A DNA stretch of 44,428 nucleotides, taken from assembly GCA_030653935.1 (NCBI GenBank), contig JAURYL010000011.1, positions 1 through 44,428 of the forward strand, written 5' to 3'. Origin of the DNA: Pseudomonadota bacterium (GTDB taxonomy: Bacteria > Pseudomonadota > Gammaproteobacteria > Burkholderiales > Thiobacillaceae). Positions within the stretch are counted from its first letter, which is position 1; every line of letters starts with the position of its first letter. The position numbers were made by a program, and so were the translations under genes. The notes beneath the pieces were generated by a model, which had not been told where the DNA came from, searched no databases, and saw nothing but the letters and a program-made list of their open reading frames with translations. Positions 16,151-24,551 of the stretch are shown in pieces.

Positions 16151-16186
16151 CAGTCGGTTACGTTGAAACACGAGGATAGGCGCGCG

Positions 16187-16197
16187 CCACATCCTAC
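16187..16197. repeat. REP remnant
   Basis: CCACATCCTAC matches the outer end of the REP arms at 13181 and 13876; the rest of the element is not visible. The remaining sequence from the ffh stop to the rpsP promoter shows nothing else. Confidence 0.45.
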
Positions 16198-16266
16198 AAA
16201 CCATCCTTTCGATTCATGTTGACTGACTACCGGCAGCCGGTCGAATTCCTTCGCTAAAACAACCGC

Positions 16267-16295
16267 TTGGAATGCCATTTCGGTTCACGTACAAT
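16267..16295 (+). promoter_or_regulatory. sigma70-type promoter of rpsP operon
   Basis: TTGGAA (16267-16272) and TACAAT (16290-16295) are separated by 17 bases, 56 bases before the rpsP start. Confidence 0.65.
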
Positions 16296-16351
16296 GCGCG
16301 GCTTTTCCGCCCGGCTGTTCGGGTTTCGTCTTTTCTTAGGACAGGTTAAAC

Positions 16352-16597
16352 ATGGTCTCCATTCGTCTTGCTCGCGGCGGCTCCAAGAAGCGCCCCTTCT
16401 TCAATATCGTGGTGGCGGATTCCCGCAACCGTCGTGATGGCCGCTTCATCGAGCGCCTTGGCTTCTACAACCCCCTCGCCACCGGTAACGCCGAGACGCT
16501 GCGCGTTGATCGCGAGCGTCTGGCCTACTGGCAAGGTGTCGGTGCCCAGGCGTCCGACACCGTTGCCCGCATCGTGTACGTCAAAGCCGCCGCCTGA
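16352..16597 (+). CDS. rpsP: 30S ribosomal protein bS16
   Basis: The 81-residue protein shows the bS16 signatures [18 protein letters not shown] and [20 protein letters not shown], with [19 protein letters not shown] in its C-terminal half. It is an assembly-stabilising 16S rRNA-binding protein. It is first in the conserved rpsP-rimM-trmD-rplS operon, with GGACAGG upstream of the ATG. Confidence 0.97.
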   Translation: MVSIRLARGGSKKRPFFNIVVADSRNRRDGRFIERLGFYNPLATGNAETLRVDRERLAYWQGVGAQASDTVARIVYVKAAA

Positions 16598-16628
16598 TTG
16601 CCTTGAAGGGTGTCCCGATGAGCGCGGC

Positions 16629-17150
16629 ATGAGGCTCGATAGCGAGGATGCCCTGGTGGTGATGGGGCGGATTTCCGCGCCCTACGCGATACGCGGCTGG
16701 GTCAAGATCCAGGCGCAAACCGAGTACATCGACAGCCTGCTGGGCTATCCGGTCTGGCATGTTGGCAGGAATGGCCAATGGCGCCAGTTCCGTCTGGTCG
16801 AAGGCAAGGTGCATGGCCAATACCTGCTCGCCCACCTGCAAGGGATGGACGACCGGGACGCCGCCGAGGCGGTGATGGGCATGGAGATCGCGGTACCGCG
16901 CAAAGACCGGCCGGACGCCGAGGATGGTGAATATTACTGGGACGACCTGGTCGGCCTGGAAGTGGTGAATACCGAAGGTGTTGTGTTCGGCAAGGTAAGC
17001 GGTCTGCTCGGTACCGGAGCTCACGACGTGCTGCAAGTCGAGGGCGAGCGGGAACGGTTGATTCCCTTCGTCGACGCCTATGTCCGCGAAGTGGACATGG
17101 CTGCCCGGCGCATCGTGGTGGATTGGGGCCAGGATTGGGGTCTGGATTAG
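16629..17150 (+). CDS. rimM: ribosome maturation factor RimM
   Basis: The 173-residue protein has a RimM N-terminal beta-barrel ([19 protein letters not shown]) and a PRC-barrel C-terminal half ([40 protein letters not shown]). It helps 16S rRNA 3'-domain folding and processing and binds uS19. The ATG at 16629 is 31 bases after rpsP; a longer frame upstream lies inside rpsP. Confidence 0.95.
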   Translation: MRLDSEDALVVMGRISAPYAIRGWVKIQAQTEYIDSLLGYPVWHVGRNGQWRQFRLVEGKVHGQYLLAHLQGMDDRDAAEAVMGMEIAVPRKDRPDAEDGEYYWDDLVGLEVVNTEGVVFGKVSGLLGTGAHDVLQVEGERERLIPFVDAYVREVDMAARRIVVDWGQDWGLD

Positions 17151-17154
17151 CAAG

Positions 17155-17907
17155 GTGGCGCCGGCTTATCACGTCATCAGCCTGTTTCCCGAGATGTTTG
17201 CCGCGCTCACGGAATACGGTGTCAGCGGCAGGGCGGTGAAGAAGCAGTTGTGCTCCGTGAAGTTCTGGGACCCCCGGGACTTCACGCGGGACAACTATCG
17301 CACGGTGGATGATCGACCGTTCGGCGGTGGTCCCGGCATGGTGATGCTGGCGGAACCGCTGGATCTGGCGCTGACGGCGGTGAAAACCACCCTGCGTCGG
17401 GAAGGTCGGGTGCCACGAATGATCTACCTGTCGCCGCAAGGCCGCAGGCTGGATCAGAGCCTGGTGGAAGAACTTGGCGCGGCGCCCGCCCTGGTATTGC
17501 TGGCGGGGCGCTACGAGGGGATCGACGAGCGTCTGTTCGAACGGCACGCGCTGGAGGAAGTCTCCATCGGCGACTATGTGCTGTCCGGCGGCGAGTTGCC
17601 GGCGATGGTGTTGCTGGATGCCTTGATTCGCCGCATCCCCGGCGCATTGGGGCATGCGGATTCGGCCGAGGAGGATTCCTTCGCCGATGGCTTGCTGGAT
17701 TGTCCGCACTACACGCGGCCCGAGGATTACCTGGGCTACAAGGTGCCGGAGGTGCTACGCGCCGGCAACCATGCCGACGTTGCCCGCTGGCGATTGCGGC
17801 AGGCGTTGCGAAGAACGCGCGCGCGCCGCCCCGACCTGCTGGTTGGGCGGGTGTTGAGCGTGCGGGAAAGAGAATTGCTTGACGAGCCGGAACACGGCGC
17901 GTCGTGA
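17155..17907 (+). CDS. trmD: tRNA (guanine-N1-)-methyltransferase TrmD
   Basis: The 250-residue SPOUT methyltransferase makes m1G37 in tRNA. Visible signatures are [17 protein letters not shown], the FGGGPGMVM loop, the knot segments [13 protein letters not shown] and [20 protein letters not shown], and the C-terminal tRNA-binding helix bundle ([19 protein letters not shown]). The start is GTG at 17155, four bases after the rimM stop; no ATG is available without running into rimM, so coupling to rimM translation is likely. Confidence 0.96.
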   Translation: MAPAYHVISLFPEMFAALTEYGVSGRAVKKQLCSVKFWDPRDFTRDNYRTVDDRPFGGGPGMVMLAEPLDLALTAVKTTLRREGRVPRMIYLSPQGRRLDQSLVEELGAAPALVLLAGRYEGIDERLFERHALEEVSIGDYVLSGGELPAMVLLDALIRRIPGALGHADSAEEDSFADGLLDCPHYTRPEDYLGYKVPEVLRAGNHADVARWRLRQALRRTRARRPDLLVGRVLSVRERELLDEPEHGAS

Positions 17908-17913
17908 TGATGT

Positions 17914-17968
17914 TCCGGAGTAATCCGGATTTAATAGAAACGGCGGCAAGTCTCGTATGGTTTGAGAC
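17914..17968 (+). other. possible rplS leader hairpins
   Basis: Between trmD and rplS are two small inverted repeats, TCCGGA-GTAA-TCCGGA (17914-17929) and GTCTC...GAGAC (17950-17968). They could form a leader structure ahead of rplS. No match to a known leader family is claimed. Confidence 0.3.
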
Positions 17969-18001
17969 CTCTACCCCCTACTTTCGTGCAAGGAAACGAA
18001 G

Positions 18002-18382
18002 ATGAACCTGATTGAACAGCTTGAACAAGAAGAAATGGCCCGTCTCAGCGAGGGCAAGGTCCTGCCCGCGTTCGCTCCCGGCGATACCGTGGTGGTCAGC
18101 ATGAAAGTGAAGGAAGGTACCCGCGAGCGTCTCCAGGCCTATGAAGGCGTGGTCATCGCCAAGCGCAACCGCGGCCTCAACTCCGCCTTCACGGTGCGCA
18201 AGATATCTTCCGGCGAGGGCGTCGAGCGTACGTTCCAGACCTACTCTCCGCTGCTCGCCAGCGTTGAAGTGAAGCGTCGCGGCGATGTCCGCCGCGCCAA
18301 GCTCTACTACCTGCGCCAGCGCTCCGGCAAGTCCGCGCGGATCAAGGAAAAGCTCGACTTCCACAAGAAGAAGAAGGCCTGA
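18002..18382 (+). CDS. rplS: 50S ribosomal protein bL19
   Basis: The 126-residue protein has [59 protein letters not shown] and [16 protein letters not shown], the bL19 core located at the 30S-50S interface. It is about ten residues longer than the E. coli protein, with a Lys-rich end ([10 protein letters not shown]), a common form in betaproteobacteria. A clear AAGGAAACG ribosome-binding region precedes the ATG. Confidence 0.97.
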   Translation: MNLIEQLEQEEMARLSEGKVLPAFAPGDTVVVSMKVKEGTRERLQAYEGVVIAKRNRGLNSAFTVRKISSGEGVERTFQTYSPLLASVEVKRRGDVRRAKLYYLRQRSGKSARIKEKLDFHKKKKA

Positions 18383-18396
18383 GCTTCCGCGCTCCG

Positions 18397-18426
18397 AAAA
18401 AAGCCGCCGAACAGGCGGCTTTTTTT
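18397..18426. terminator. bidirectional rho-independent terminator
   Basis: AAAAAAGCCGCC and GGCGGCTTTTTTT form a stem with loop GAACA. It lies between the convergent rplS and TSUP genes and has A- and T-tracts for both directions. Confidence 0.95.
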
Positions 18427-18439
18427 ATTCGCGGTGCCG

Positions 18440-19177
18440 TTACAGCCACGCCTTGGCCAGCAATGACACGCCACTGACGAGCAGGAGCAGGCTGACGCCT
18501 TGCAGCATCTGACGATGGGTGAGACGGGCATGGACGTGGCCACCGAGGTACAGGGCGGCGATGATCAGCGGCGAGGCGATCAGGGCGTTGCGCCAGACCT
18601 CCAGGCCCAGCAGCAGGCCGGCCAGGATAAAGGTGACGATGCGCAACAGGCCTTCCAGGAAAAACAGGGCCGAGAGCGTCGCGCGCAGGGCGCTCTTGTC
18701 CTGGATGCGGTGCGACAGATAGATCACATAGGGTGGCCCGCCGGTGCCGAAGAGGCCGCTCACGGAACCGCCGGTGAGCGCCGCCGGCCACGCCCAGCGA
18801 GGTGAGGCGAGGGTGAATCCATGTTGTTTGAGCAAGAGGGTGCGCAGGGCGAACGCAAGCACGAAGACGCCCAGGATCGTCAGCAGCAGTTCCGGCGGCA
18901 TGGAGACCAGCAGATGGGTGCCGAGCACGACGCCGAGCACGGTGGCGGGCATCAGGCGACGGATTTCCGCCCACGCCACCTGACGGAAGGCGAGGCCGCC
19001 GACCAGCGCCGAGGCGCCGAAGTCGGCGATCAGCATGAACGGCACCACTTCCGGCAGCGGGAAGCGCAGCGCCAGCAACGGGACGGCGATGAGGCCGGAG
19101 CCGAAGCCGGAAATGCCGCGCACGAAATAGGCGAGCAGCAACACGGCGATAGCGTAGGCGATATCCGGCGGAGTCAT
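18440..19177 (-). CDS. TSUP (TauE/SafE) family membrane transporter
   Basis: The 245-residue protein has about eight helices and the duplicated TSUP motifs: ISGFGSGLIAVPLLAL in the first half and GGSVSGLFGTGGPPYVIYL in the second. TSUP proteins carry sulfite, sulfoacetate and other organosulfur anions or act as permeases of unknown substrate. Together with the nearby YeeE/YedE pair it hints at sulfur-anion transport, though the substrate cannot be read from sequence. It converges on rplS and diverges from coq7. Confidence 0.87.
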   Translation of the reverse strand: MTPPDIAYAIAVLLLAYFVRGISGFGSGLIAVPLLALRFPLPEVVPFMLIADFGASALVGGLAFRQVAWAEIRRLMPATVLGVVLGTHLLVSMPPELLLTILGVFVLAFALRTLLLKQHGFTLASPRWAWPAALTGGSVSGLFGTGGPPYVIYLSHRIQDKSALRATLSALFFLEGLLRIVTFILAGLLLGLEVWRNALIASPLIIAALYLGGHVHARLTHRQMLQGVSLLLLVSGVSLLAKAWL

Positions 19178-19278
19178 GTGGGGCGCGAAAAAAGCGTTGA
19201 TTTGAGCATGGCCGGGGCGGCAAAGGAAACGTCGATTGGAGGATAATCGGACGCCCCCATCCTGATGGAACCTTGCCC

Positions 19279-19908
19279 ATGTTGCCCACGCCCGACGCCT
19301 TCATCCTTCAGTTCGACAAGGCCTTGCGCACGGTCTTCGCCAAGGCCGGCTCGCGCCGTCCGTATCCGGATGCCGGCCTCGCCGAGGCCGAGTTGAGCGA
19401 AACCGACAAGCGCCATGCCGCCGGCCTGATGCGCATCAACCACAGTGGCGAGGTCTGCGCCCAGGCGCTCTACGCCGGCCAGGCGCTCACCGCGCGCAAT
19501 CCGGATGCGCAACGCGCCTTGCTGGAAGCCGCCGACGAGGAAACCGAACATCTTGCCTGGTGCGAAAAGCGCCTGGAGGAACTGGGGAGCCACAAGAGCT
19601 TTCTTAACCCGCTCTGGTATGCCGGCTCCTTCGCGCTCGGCGCTTTTGCCGGGGCACTGGGCGACAAGTGGAACCTCGGTTTCCTGGCGGAAACGGAGCG
19701 CCAGGTTGAAGGGCATCTGGATAGCCACCTCGGGCTGCTGCCGGAACAGGATGCCAAGAGCCGCGCCATCGTCGAGCAGATGAAGGCCGACGAGATCAAG
19801 CATGCCGAGACCGCCATCGCACATGGTGGCGCGCCGCTGCCGATGCCGGTACGCACCGCCATGCAGGTCAGCTCGAAACTCCTCACCCAGGCCGCTTACC
19901 GTATCTAA
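19279..19908 (+). CDS. coq7: Coq7-type demethoxyubiquinone hydroxylase
   Basis: The 209-residue di-iron carboxylate protein carries the ligand motifs [47 protein letters not shown] and [12 protein letters not shown]. It adds the last ring hydroxyl in ubiquinone synthesis and needs oxygen. Many proteobacteria use the flavoenzyme UbiF instead; Coq7 is common in betaproteobacteria. ATG 19279 is chosen over an in-frame TTG six bases earlier. The stop overlaps the next start as TAATG. Confidence 0.95.
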   Translation: MLPTPDAFILQFDKALRTVFAKAGSRRPYPDAGLAEAELSETDKRHAAGLMRINHSGEVCAQALYAGQALTARNPDAQRALLEAADEETEHLAWCEKRLEELGSHKSFLNPLWYAGSFALGAFAGALGDKWNLGFLAETERQVEGHLDSHLGLLPEQDAKSRAIVEQMKADEIKHAETAIAHGGAPLPMPVRTAMQVSSKLLTQAAYRI

Positions 19909-20225
19909 TGAACTTCTCCGACAACCTGGCCGCGCTACCGGCCGTCGATCAACTGGCGCGCGTCGACTTGCTCGCGGGCGGGCAGGTCGTGGCGAGTATC
20001 GAGAATCGTCCCGGCAGCGCCGGTTCGGTTCGTGTCTATGCCTGGCTGGCGCGCCAATTCGGTCGTATCGACGTGGTGGCCGCGGCGGAAGGGTTGCGGC
20101 TATACGCGGAGCATACCGAGGATGCGCGCTCGCATCCGGGCAAGCATCCCAACATTGATCGCCTGTTCGCCATCGCGGCTGGTGGCGCGCCGCTCGAAGT
20201 AGCGCTCATCTCCGCCGGAAAATAA
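19908..20225 (+). CDS. DUF2322 family protein
   Basis: This is a 105-residue soluble protein with no signal peptide. Segments such as GQVVASIENRPGSAGSVRVY and LARQFGRIDVVAAAEGLRLYAEHTEDAR fit DUF2322, a small family of unknown function found beside coq7 in several betaproteobacteria. It starts within the coq7 stop codon (TAATG), so the two are translated together, which suggests, without proof, a link to quinone metabolism. Confidence 0.7.
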   Translation: MNFSDNLAALPAVDQLARVDLLAGGQVVASIENRPGSAGSVRVYAWLARQFGRIDVVAAAEGLRLYAEHTEDARSHPGKHPNIDRLFAIAAGGAPLEVALISAGK

Positions 20226-20252
20226 AAAAAGCCCGCTAACAGCGGGCTTTTT
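20224..20252. terminator. bidirectional rho-independent terminator
   Basis: AAAAAGCCCGCT and AGCGGGCTTTTT form a stem with a three-base loop (AAC region), flanked by A- and T-runs. It serves both the coq7 operon and the convergent SCP2-like gene. Confidence 0.95.
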
Positions 20253-20268
20253 ACCTGAGCGTGTCCGC

Positions 20269-20772
20269 TTATTTCGGGCAGCTGTCGTCGCCGGCCACTT
20301 TGCCGGGAATCAGCAGGAACTGCTCGAACGGGCCCATGACCTTCATGGCTTCAACCTTCGGGCCCTCGAACTGGAGACGGCCGAACATCATGGCGCGCAT
20401 GGGGCCGTACTCGCCGGCGCCCATTTCCCGCCAGCGCTTGGTTTCGGCGTGCATTTTGTAGTCCATGTCGTAGTTCAGCGTGGCGTGCTGAATCGGGCCG
20501 GCATAGACGCAGGTGGTCTTGCCACCCTTGGTGGAGATGGTCATTTCCACTTTTCCGGCTTCGCCGCAGTCGGTGCGATACATGTGGATGATCTTGTAGC
20601 CGCGGCCACCGTCATTCGGCGCCCACTTCACCGCCAGCTCGGTGGTGAGCGCGGGGTTGGTGTTCCAGTAAGTGCAGGCTTGCTGAGCCCATTCGTTGGA
20701 CATCAGGGGGGCGGCTTGGGCGGCCAGGGAAGTCAGGCCGGCGGCAGCGAGGGCCAGGGTAATCATGCGCAT
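20269..20772 (-). CDS. secreted SCP2-like sterol-binding-fold protein
   Basis: The 167-residue protein has a signal peptide (MRMITLALAAAGLTSLAAQAA) and a C-terminal SCP2-like region (DYKMHAETKRWREMGAGEYG, MMFGRLQFEGPKVEAMKVM), the fold that binds lipids in a hydrophobic tunnel. Four cysteines (CTYWN, TDCGE, TTCVY, DSCPK) may pair as disulfides, as expected in the periplasm. ATG 20772 follows GGAGGAG. It is close to, and in line with, the YeeE/YedE pair. Role unknown. Confidence 0.75.
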   Translation of the reverse strand: MRMITLALAAAGLTSLAAQAAPLMSNEWAQQACTYWNTNPALTTELAVKWAPNDGGRGYKIIHMYRTDCGEAGKVEMTISTKGGKTTCVYAGPIQHATLNYDMDYKMHAETKRWREMGAGEYGPMRAMMFGRLQFEGPKVEAMKVMGPFEQFLLIPGKVAGDDSCPK

Positions 20773-20877
20773 GGGTGTCTCCTCCAAATGCGATTCAGGC
20801 AAAAAAAGCAGCGCGAAGGGTAGTCCGCGCCATTGGGACTGTCAAAAGAAAAGACTTTGATGGGTGCGACGTAATAA

Positions 20878-21297
20878 TTAATGGGGTACGTGTTGTTTCA
20901 GTGCACCGTAAAGCCAGGTGCCGTGCAGGGCGCCGGCCAGGACGACGAGGGCGCCAAGGGAGCCGGTACCGACCAACGCAAAGATGGGGCCGGGGCAAAG
21001 CCCGATCAAACCCCAGCCGAAACCAAAAATCAGGCCGCCGAAGACGTAGCTCTTTGTTCCAGGGGTTTTCTCCGGAATGGCGATGGCCTGGCCGTCCAGC
21101 GCTGTTTTTCCGTGCAGGCGCTTGACGATCTGGATGCTGACAAGGCCGGTGGCGATGGCCGAGAACAGGATGCCGAACATGTGGAAACTCTGGAAATGGA
21201 ACATTTCCTGGATGCGGTACCAGGAAGCCGCCTCAGCCTTGATCAGGATGAAGCCGAATACGACGCCGGTCAGCAGATAGGGAAGGTAGCGGGTCAT
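20878..21297 (-). CDS. YeeE/YedE-type small membrane subunit (DUF6691-like)
   Basis: The 139-residue protein has four membrane helices and the half-repeat motif FGFGWGLIGLCPGP with the conserved Cys, as in YeeE/YedE (TsuA-type) proteins that carry thiosulfate or related sulfur. In this split form the transporter is made as two half-size subunits. The ATG at 21297 overlaps the stop of the larger subunit as ATGA. Confidence 0.87.
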   Translation of the reverse strand: MTRYLPYLLTGVVFGFILIKAEAASWYRIQEMFHFQSFHMFGILFSAIATGLVSIQIVKRLHGKTALDGQAIAIPEKTPGTKSYVFGGLIFGFGWGLIGLCPGPIFALVGTGSLGALVVLAGALHGTWLYGALKQHVPH

Positions 21298-21848
21298 TGC
21301 AGCATCCGTGGGACCAGAACCCAGGAGGCGAAGAGGCCGCCGCCGAAAATGCCCAGTACCGCGTAGAGCGAGGGCAACTGCAAGGTGGACAGGCCGGTGA
21401 TGGCGTGGCCGGAGGTGCAGCCGCCGGCATAGCGGGTGCCGAACCCGACCAGTACGCCGCAAGCGAACAGGAAGGTGAAGTTGTGCACGCTGGTATGGAA
21501 CAGTTCTTCCGGCACCAGGTTATGACCGGGTTGGGTGAAGCCCCAGCTGGTCAGCATGTCCTGCGTCGCCAGACTGAGTTCCACCGGCAGCGGATTGGCG
21601 AATACCACGCCGGCGAGGTAACCGCCGATTCCAGTACCGATGACGAATATCAGGCTCCAGGTGTGCTCCTTCCAGTTGTAATGAAAGAAGTTGACGTCGA
21701 CCTTGGGCGGCTGGGTGATCGCGCATAGATGACGCAGATTGTTGGATATGCCGAAAGAGCGGTTGCCGATGAACAACATCATCGGCACCATCAAGCCGAT
21801 CAACGGCCCCGCCACATACCAGGGCCAGGGTTGGGTTAGCCACTCCAT
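21294..21848 (-). CDS. YeeE/YedE-type membrane subunit
   Basis: The 184-residue protein has about five helices and the signature [15 protein letters not shown] with a conserved Cys, plus [20 protein letters not shown] at the N-terminus. Paired with the next gene it forms a sulfur-compound transporter of the YeeE/YedE group; in E. coli YeeE (TsuA) takes up thiosulfate. A strong GGAGGAGAAAC precedes the ATG and an inverted repeat lies about 35 bases upstream. Confidence 0.9.
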   Translation of the reverse strand: MEWLTQPWPWYVAGPLIGLMVPMMLFIGNRSFGISNNLRHLCAITQPPKVDVNFFHYNWKEHTWSLIFVIGTGIGGYLAGVVFANPLPVELSLATQDMLTSWGFTQPGHNLVPEELFHTSVHNFTFLFACGVLVGFGTRYAGGCTSGHAITGLSTLQLPSLYAVLGIFGGGLFASWVLVPRMLQ

Positions 21849-21882
21849 GTTTCTCCTCCAGGGATTGTGCTGGGGGCGATTG

Positions 21883-21900
21883 TATAAGCGTTTGCTTATA
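21883..21900 (-). promoter_or_regulatory. operator-like inverted repeat upstream of the YeeE/YedE operon
   Basis: TATAAGC-GTTT-GCTTATA is a perfect 7-4-7 palindrome, AT-rich in a GC-rich region, placed just before the operon and overlapping a possible -10 (TATACA on the minus strand). The form is that of ArsR/SmtB-type operators, such as those of sulfur-responsive BigR/YgaV-like repressors; the regulator is inferred only. Confidence 0.6.
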
Positions 21901-21948
21901 AGTAGACGAATTTACTCGGGAACTGGTGGGTGTGTACCAGTGGTGCCC

Positions 21949-22004
21949 GTAGGGTGCGCCGCGCGCACCGATGAACATCCAATGGTGCGCGCGGCGCACC
22001 CTAC
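21949..22004. repeat. palindromic repeat GTAGGGTGCGCC...CTAC
   Basis: Perfect 21-base arms lie at 21949-21969 and 21984-22004 with a 14-base spacer. It begins GTAGGGTGCGCCGCGCGC and lies in the gap between recG (ending at 22015) and the YeeE/YedE promoter region. This sequence family is common in proteobacterial intergenic DNA. Confidence 0.95.
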
Positions 22005-22014
22005 AGTTTGTTGT

Positions 22015-24087
22015 TCAGGCCCGGAACAGGTCCAGGCCGCGCGGCAGCCAGCGGGCGAGGTGGCGTTTCACGCGCTCCGGGTGCCGTTCCAGTAGTTCGT
22101 CGGCGCCATTGCGCGCCAGTTCCAGCAAATCGGCATCCGCGGTCGGGTCGGCGAAGCGCAGCAGTTGCTGGCCGGATTGCCGGGCGCCGAGGAACTCGCC
22201 GGGGCCGCGCAGTTGCAGGTCGGCGCGGGCGATGGCGAAGCCGTCATTGTTGTCGTGGATGATTTTCAGGCGTTGCCTGGCGGTGTCCGAGAGCGCGTTT
22301 TCGTAGAGCAGCACACAGGAGGACTCGCGTGTACCGCGACCGACCCGGCCACGCAATTGGTGCAGTTGCGCCAGGCCATAGCGCTCCGCGTGCTCGATCA
22401 CCATGAGGGCGGCATTGGGCACATCGACGCCGACCTCAATCACCGTGGTCGCCACCAGCAGGTGCAGTTCACCCGCCTTGAACGCGGTCATCACCGCGGC
22501 TTTCGCATCTGATTTCATGCGTCCATGCACCAGGCCGATATTTAATTCCGGTAACAGGGCGACGAGCTCCGCGTGGCTCTCCTCGGCGGCGCGCAGTTGC
22601 AGCTTCTCCGACTCTTCCACCAGCGGGCAGACCCAGTAGGCCTGGGCGCCGCTCAGGCAGTAGTCGCGTAGTCGCGCGATCACTTCGTCGCGGCGATTGG
22701 CGCTGATCGTGCGGGTGGTGATCGGAGTACGGCCGGGAGGCAATTCGTCGATCACCGAGACATCCAGGTCGGCGTAATAGCTCATGGCCAGGCTACGCGG
22801 AATGGGGGTGGCGGACATCATCAGCAAATGAGGGGTGAGGGCTTTGCTCCCCTCTCCCCCGGCCCCTCCCCCGGGGGGGGAGGGGTGAAAAGCTCCCTTC
22901 TCCCGCAACGCCAGCCTTTGCGCCACGCCGAAGCGGTGTTGTTCGTCGACGACGACAACAGCAAGGTCGTGGAAAACGACGTCGTTCTGGAACAGGGCGT
23001 GCGTGCCGACCGCGATCCTGGCGCGACCGTCGGCGATGTCGGCGAGCGTGGCCTGTTTCGCCTTGCCCTTGAGGGCGGCGGTCAGCCAGGCGACTTCGAT
23101 GTCCAGCGGCGTCAGCCATTCGTGGAATTTCAGATAAAGCTGCTCGGCCAGGATCTCGGTCGGCGCCATCACCGCCGCCTGATGCCCGGCGGCGAGGGCG
23201 GGCAGCACGGCCAGCGCCGCCACCAGGGTCTTGCCGCTGCCGACATCGCCTTGCAACAGGCGGTTCATCGGCAGCGGCTGCGCCAGGTCGCGGCGGATTT
23301 CGTTCAGCGCCCGCTGCTGCGCGGCGGTGAGGGCAAAGGGCAGGGGGGCCAACAGGCGACCACTGAGGCCGCCGTCGTCGGGCAGCGGCGCAGCGCGCAG
23401 CGTCTGGCGCTGGCGCGCGGCGAGGCGCAGGGAGAGTTGTTGCGCCAGGAGTTCGTCGTACTTGAGGCGTCGCCAGGCGGGGGTGTCGCGGGCTTCCAGC
23501 GCGGCGAGGTCGGCGTCCGGCGGCGGCTGATGCAGTTCGCGCAGGGCTTCGCTGAAGCTGGGGAAGCCCGCGGGCGCGGGCAGCGGGTCGTCCAGATCGG
23601 CTTCGGCGAGGGCGGCGGCGACCGCCTTGCGGAGGGCGTATTGCGACAGCGCCGCCACCGCCGGGTAGACCGGGGTGAGTCGATCCGGCAGCGGCGCGCC
23701 TTCCCGAACCACACGAAATTGCGGGTGCACCATTTCCGCGCCGAAGAAGCCGGGGCGAATCTCGCCGCGCAGGCGCACCCGGGTGCCAGGTTTGAGCAGC
23801 GCCACCTGGGAGGGGTAGAAGTGCAGGAGACGGAAGTGCAGGCGGGCCTGGTCGTCGGCGCTATCGACCATCTCGGCGACCAGTTGCCGGCGCGGTCGGT
23901 TCTGGACTTCGCTGTGAACCACCACGCCCTCGACCTGAACGGTGTCGCCCAGACGCGCATCGCGCAGTGGGGTGATCCGGGTTTCGTCCTCGTACCTGAG
24001 CGGTAGATGCAGGATCAGGTCGGCCGGGCTGGCGTAGCCCAGCTTATGAGCGATTTCGGATTTCGGATTTCGGGTTTCGGATTGCAC
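22015..24087 (-). CDS. recG: ATP-dependent DNA helicase RecG, with repeat-encoded inserts
   Basis: The 690-residue protein remodels stalled forks and Holliday junctions. It has the wedge/OB domain ([22 protein letters not shown]), helicase motif I (GDVGSGKT, about 279-286), DEQH box (381-384), motif [11 protein letters not shown], and helicase C motifs [21 protein letters not shown] and QLRGRVGRG. Two oddities are seen. Residues about 400-418 ([20 protein letters not shown]) are an insert encoded by a C/G-rich palindrome (22834-22890). The first 14 residues (GTG start at 24087, [15 protein letters not shown]) are encoded by a TTCGGATT-type repeat, so the native N-terminus may be lost. The frame is intact throughout. 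Confidence 0.92.
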   Translation of the reverse strand: MQSETRNPKSEIAHKLGYASPADLILHLPLRYEDETRITPLRDARLGDTVQVEGVVVHSEVQNRPRRQLVAEMVDSADDQARLHFRLLHFYPSQVALLKPGTRVRLRGEIRPGFFGAEMVHPQFRVVREGAPLPDRLTPVYPAVAALSQYALRKAVAAALAEADLDDPLPAPAGFPSFSEALRELHQPPPDADLAALEARDTPAWRRLKYDELLAQQLSLRLAARQRQTLRAAPLPDDGGLSGRLLAPLPFALTAAQQRALNEIRRDLAQPLPMNRLLQGDVGSGKTLVAALAVLPALAAGHQAAVMAPTEILAEQLYLKFHEWLTPLDIEVAWLTAALKGKAKQATLADIADGRARIAVGTHALFQNDVVFHDLAVVVVDEQHRFGVAQRLALREKGAFHPSPPGGGAGGEGSKALTPHLLMMSATPIPRSLAMSYYADLDVSVIDELPPGRTPITTRTISANRRDEVIARLRDYCLSGAQAYWVCPLVEESEKLQLRAAEESHAELVALLPELNIGLVHGRMKSDAKAAVMTAFKAGELHLLVATTVIEVGVDVPNAALMVIEHAERYGLAQLHQLRGRVGRGTRESSCVLLYENALSDTARQRLKIIHDNNDGFAIARADLQLRGPGEFLGARQSGQQLLRFADPTADADLLELARNGADELLERHPERVKRHLARWLPRGLDLFRA
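22834..22890. repeat. C/G-rich palindrome inserted in recG
   Basis: CCCCTCCCCC (22863-22872) and GGGGGAGGGG (22876-22885) form a hairpin, with outer GCTTTGCTCCCC and GTGAAAAGCTCCC flanks. It is a dispersed type of repeat, here read through in frame by recG between motifs II and III. Confidence 0.75.
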
Positions 24088-24110
24088 CGTGCCCCCCCGA
24101 AATCCGCAAT
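24054..24110. repeat. TTCGGATT repeat and palindrome at the recG start
   Basis: Tandem GATTTCGGATTTCGG units at 24054-24083 are answered by CCCCCCCGAAATCCGC at 24091-24107, so a fold-back structure spans the recG start codon. The element fills the whole space between recG and ridA. Confidence 0.7.
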
Positions 24111-24487
24111 CAGAAGGCCATCACCGCATCCGCTTCCACCAGGGCGCCGCGCGGCAGACTGGCGACGCCGACCGCGGCGCGCGCCGGGTAGGGCTGGCTG
24201 AAGTACTGCGCCATGATTTCATTGACCTTGGCGAAATGGCCGAGGTCGGTGAGGAAGATGTTGAGCTTGACCACATCGGCGAGGCTGCCGCCTGCGGCCG
24301 TCGCGACGGCGCGCAGGTTGGTGAATACCTGATGGATTTGCGCCTCGATGCCCTCGACCATTTGCATGCTGGCCGGGTCGAGGCCGATCTGGCCGGAAAG
24401 GTAGACGGTATTACCCGCCTTTACGGCCTGGGAATAGGTGCCGATGGCGGCGGGGGCGTCCGGTGTGGAGATGATGGTTTTGGTCAT
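24110..24487 (-). CDS. ridA: RidA-family reactive intermediate deaminase
   Basis: The 125-residue YjgF/YER057c/UK114 protein has the family motifs [35 protein letters not shown] and [19 protein letters not shown], including the catalytic Arg and the terminal EADAV. It hydrolyses reactive 2-aminoacrylate and similar imines released by PLP enzymes. It lies just after spoT, a common order in betaproteobacteria. Confidence 0.94.
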   Translation of the reverse strand: MTKTIISTPDAPAAIGTYSQAVKAGNTVYLSGQIGLDPASMQMVEGIEAQIHQVFTNLRAVATAAGGSLADVVKLNIFLTDLGHFAKVNEIMAQYFSQPYPARAAVGVASLPRGALVEADAVMAF

Positions 24488-24551
24488 GGTGAGCGGGCCG
24501 AAATGGATTTAGATGCGTAGGCGGTATCGCGCTTCAGCGGGTGACAAGGTG

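Noticed and set aside
14777-16204. 475-codon open frame antisense to ffh
   Set aside because: Shadow frame; His/Gln-rich sequence without domain features.
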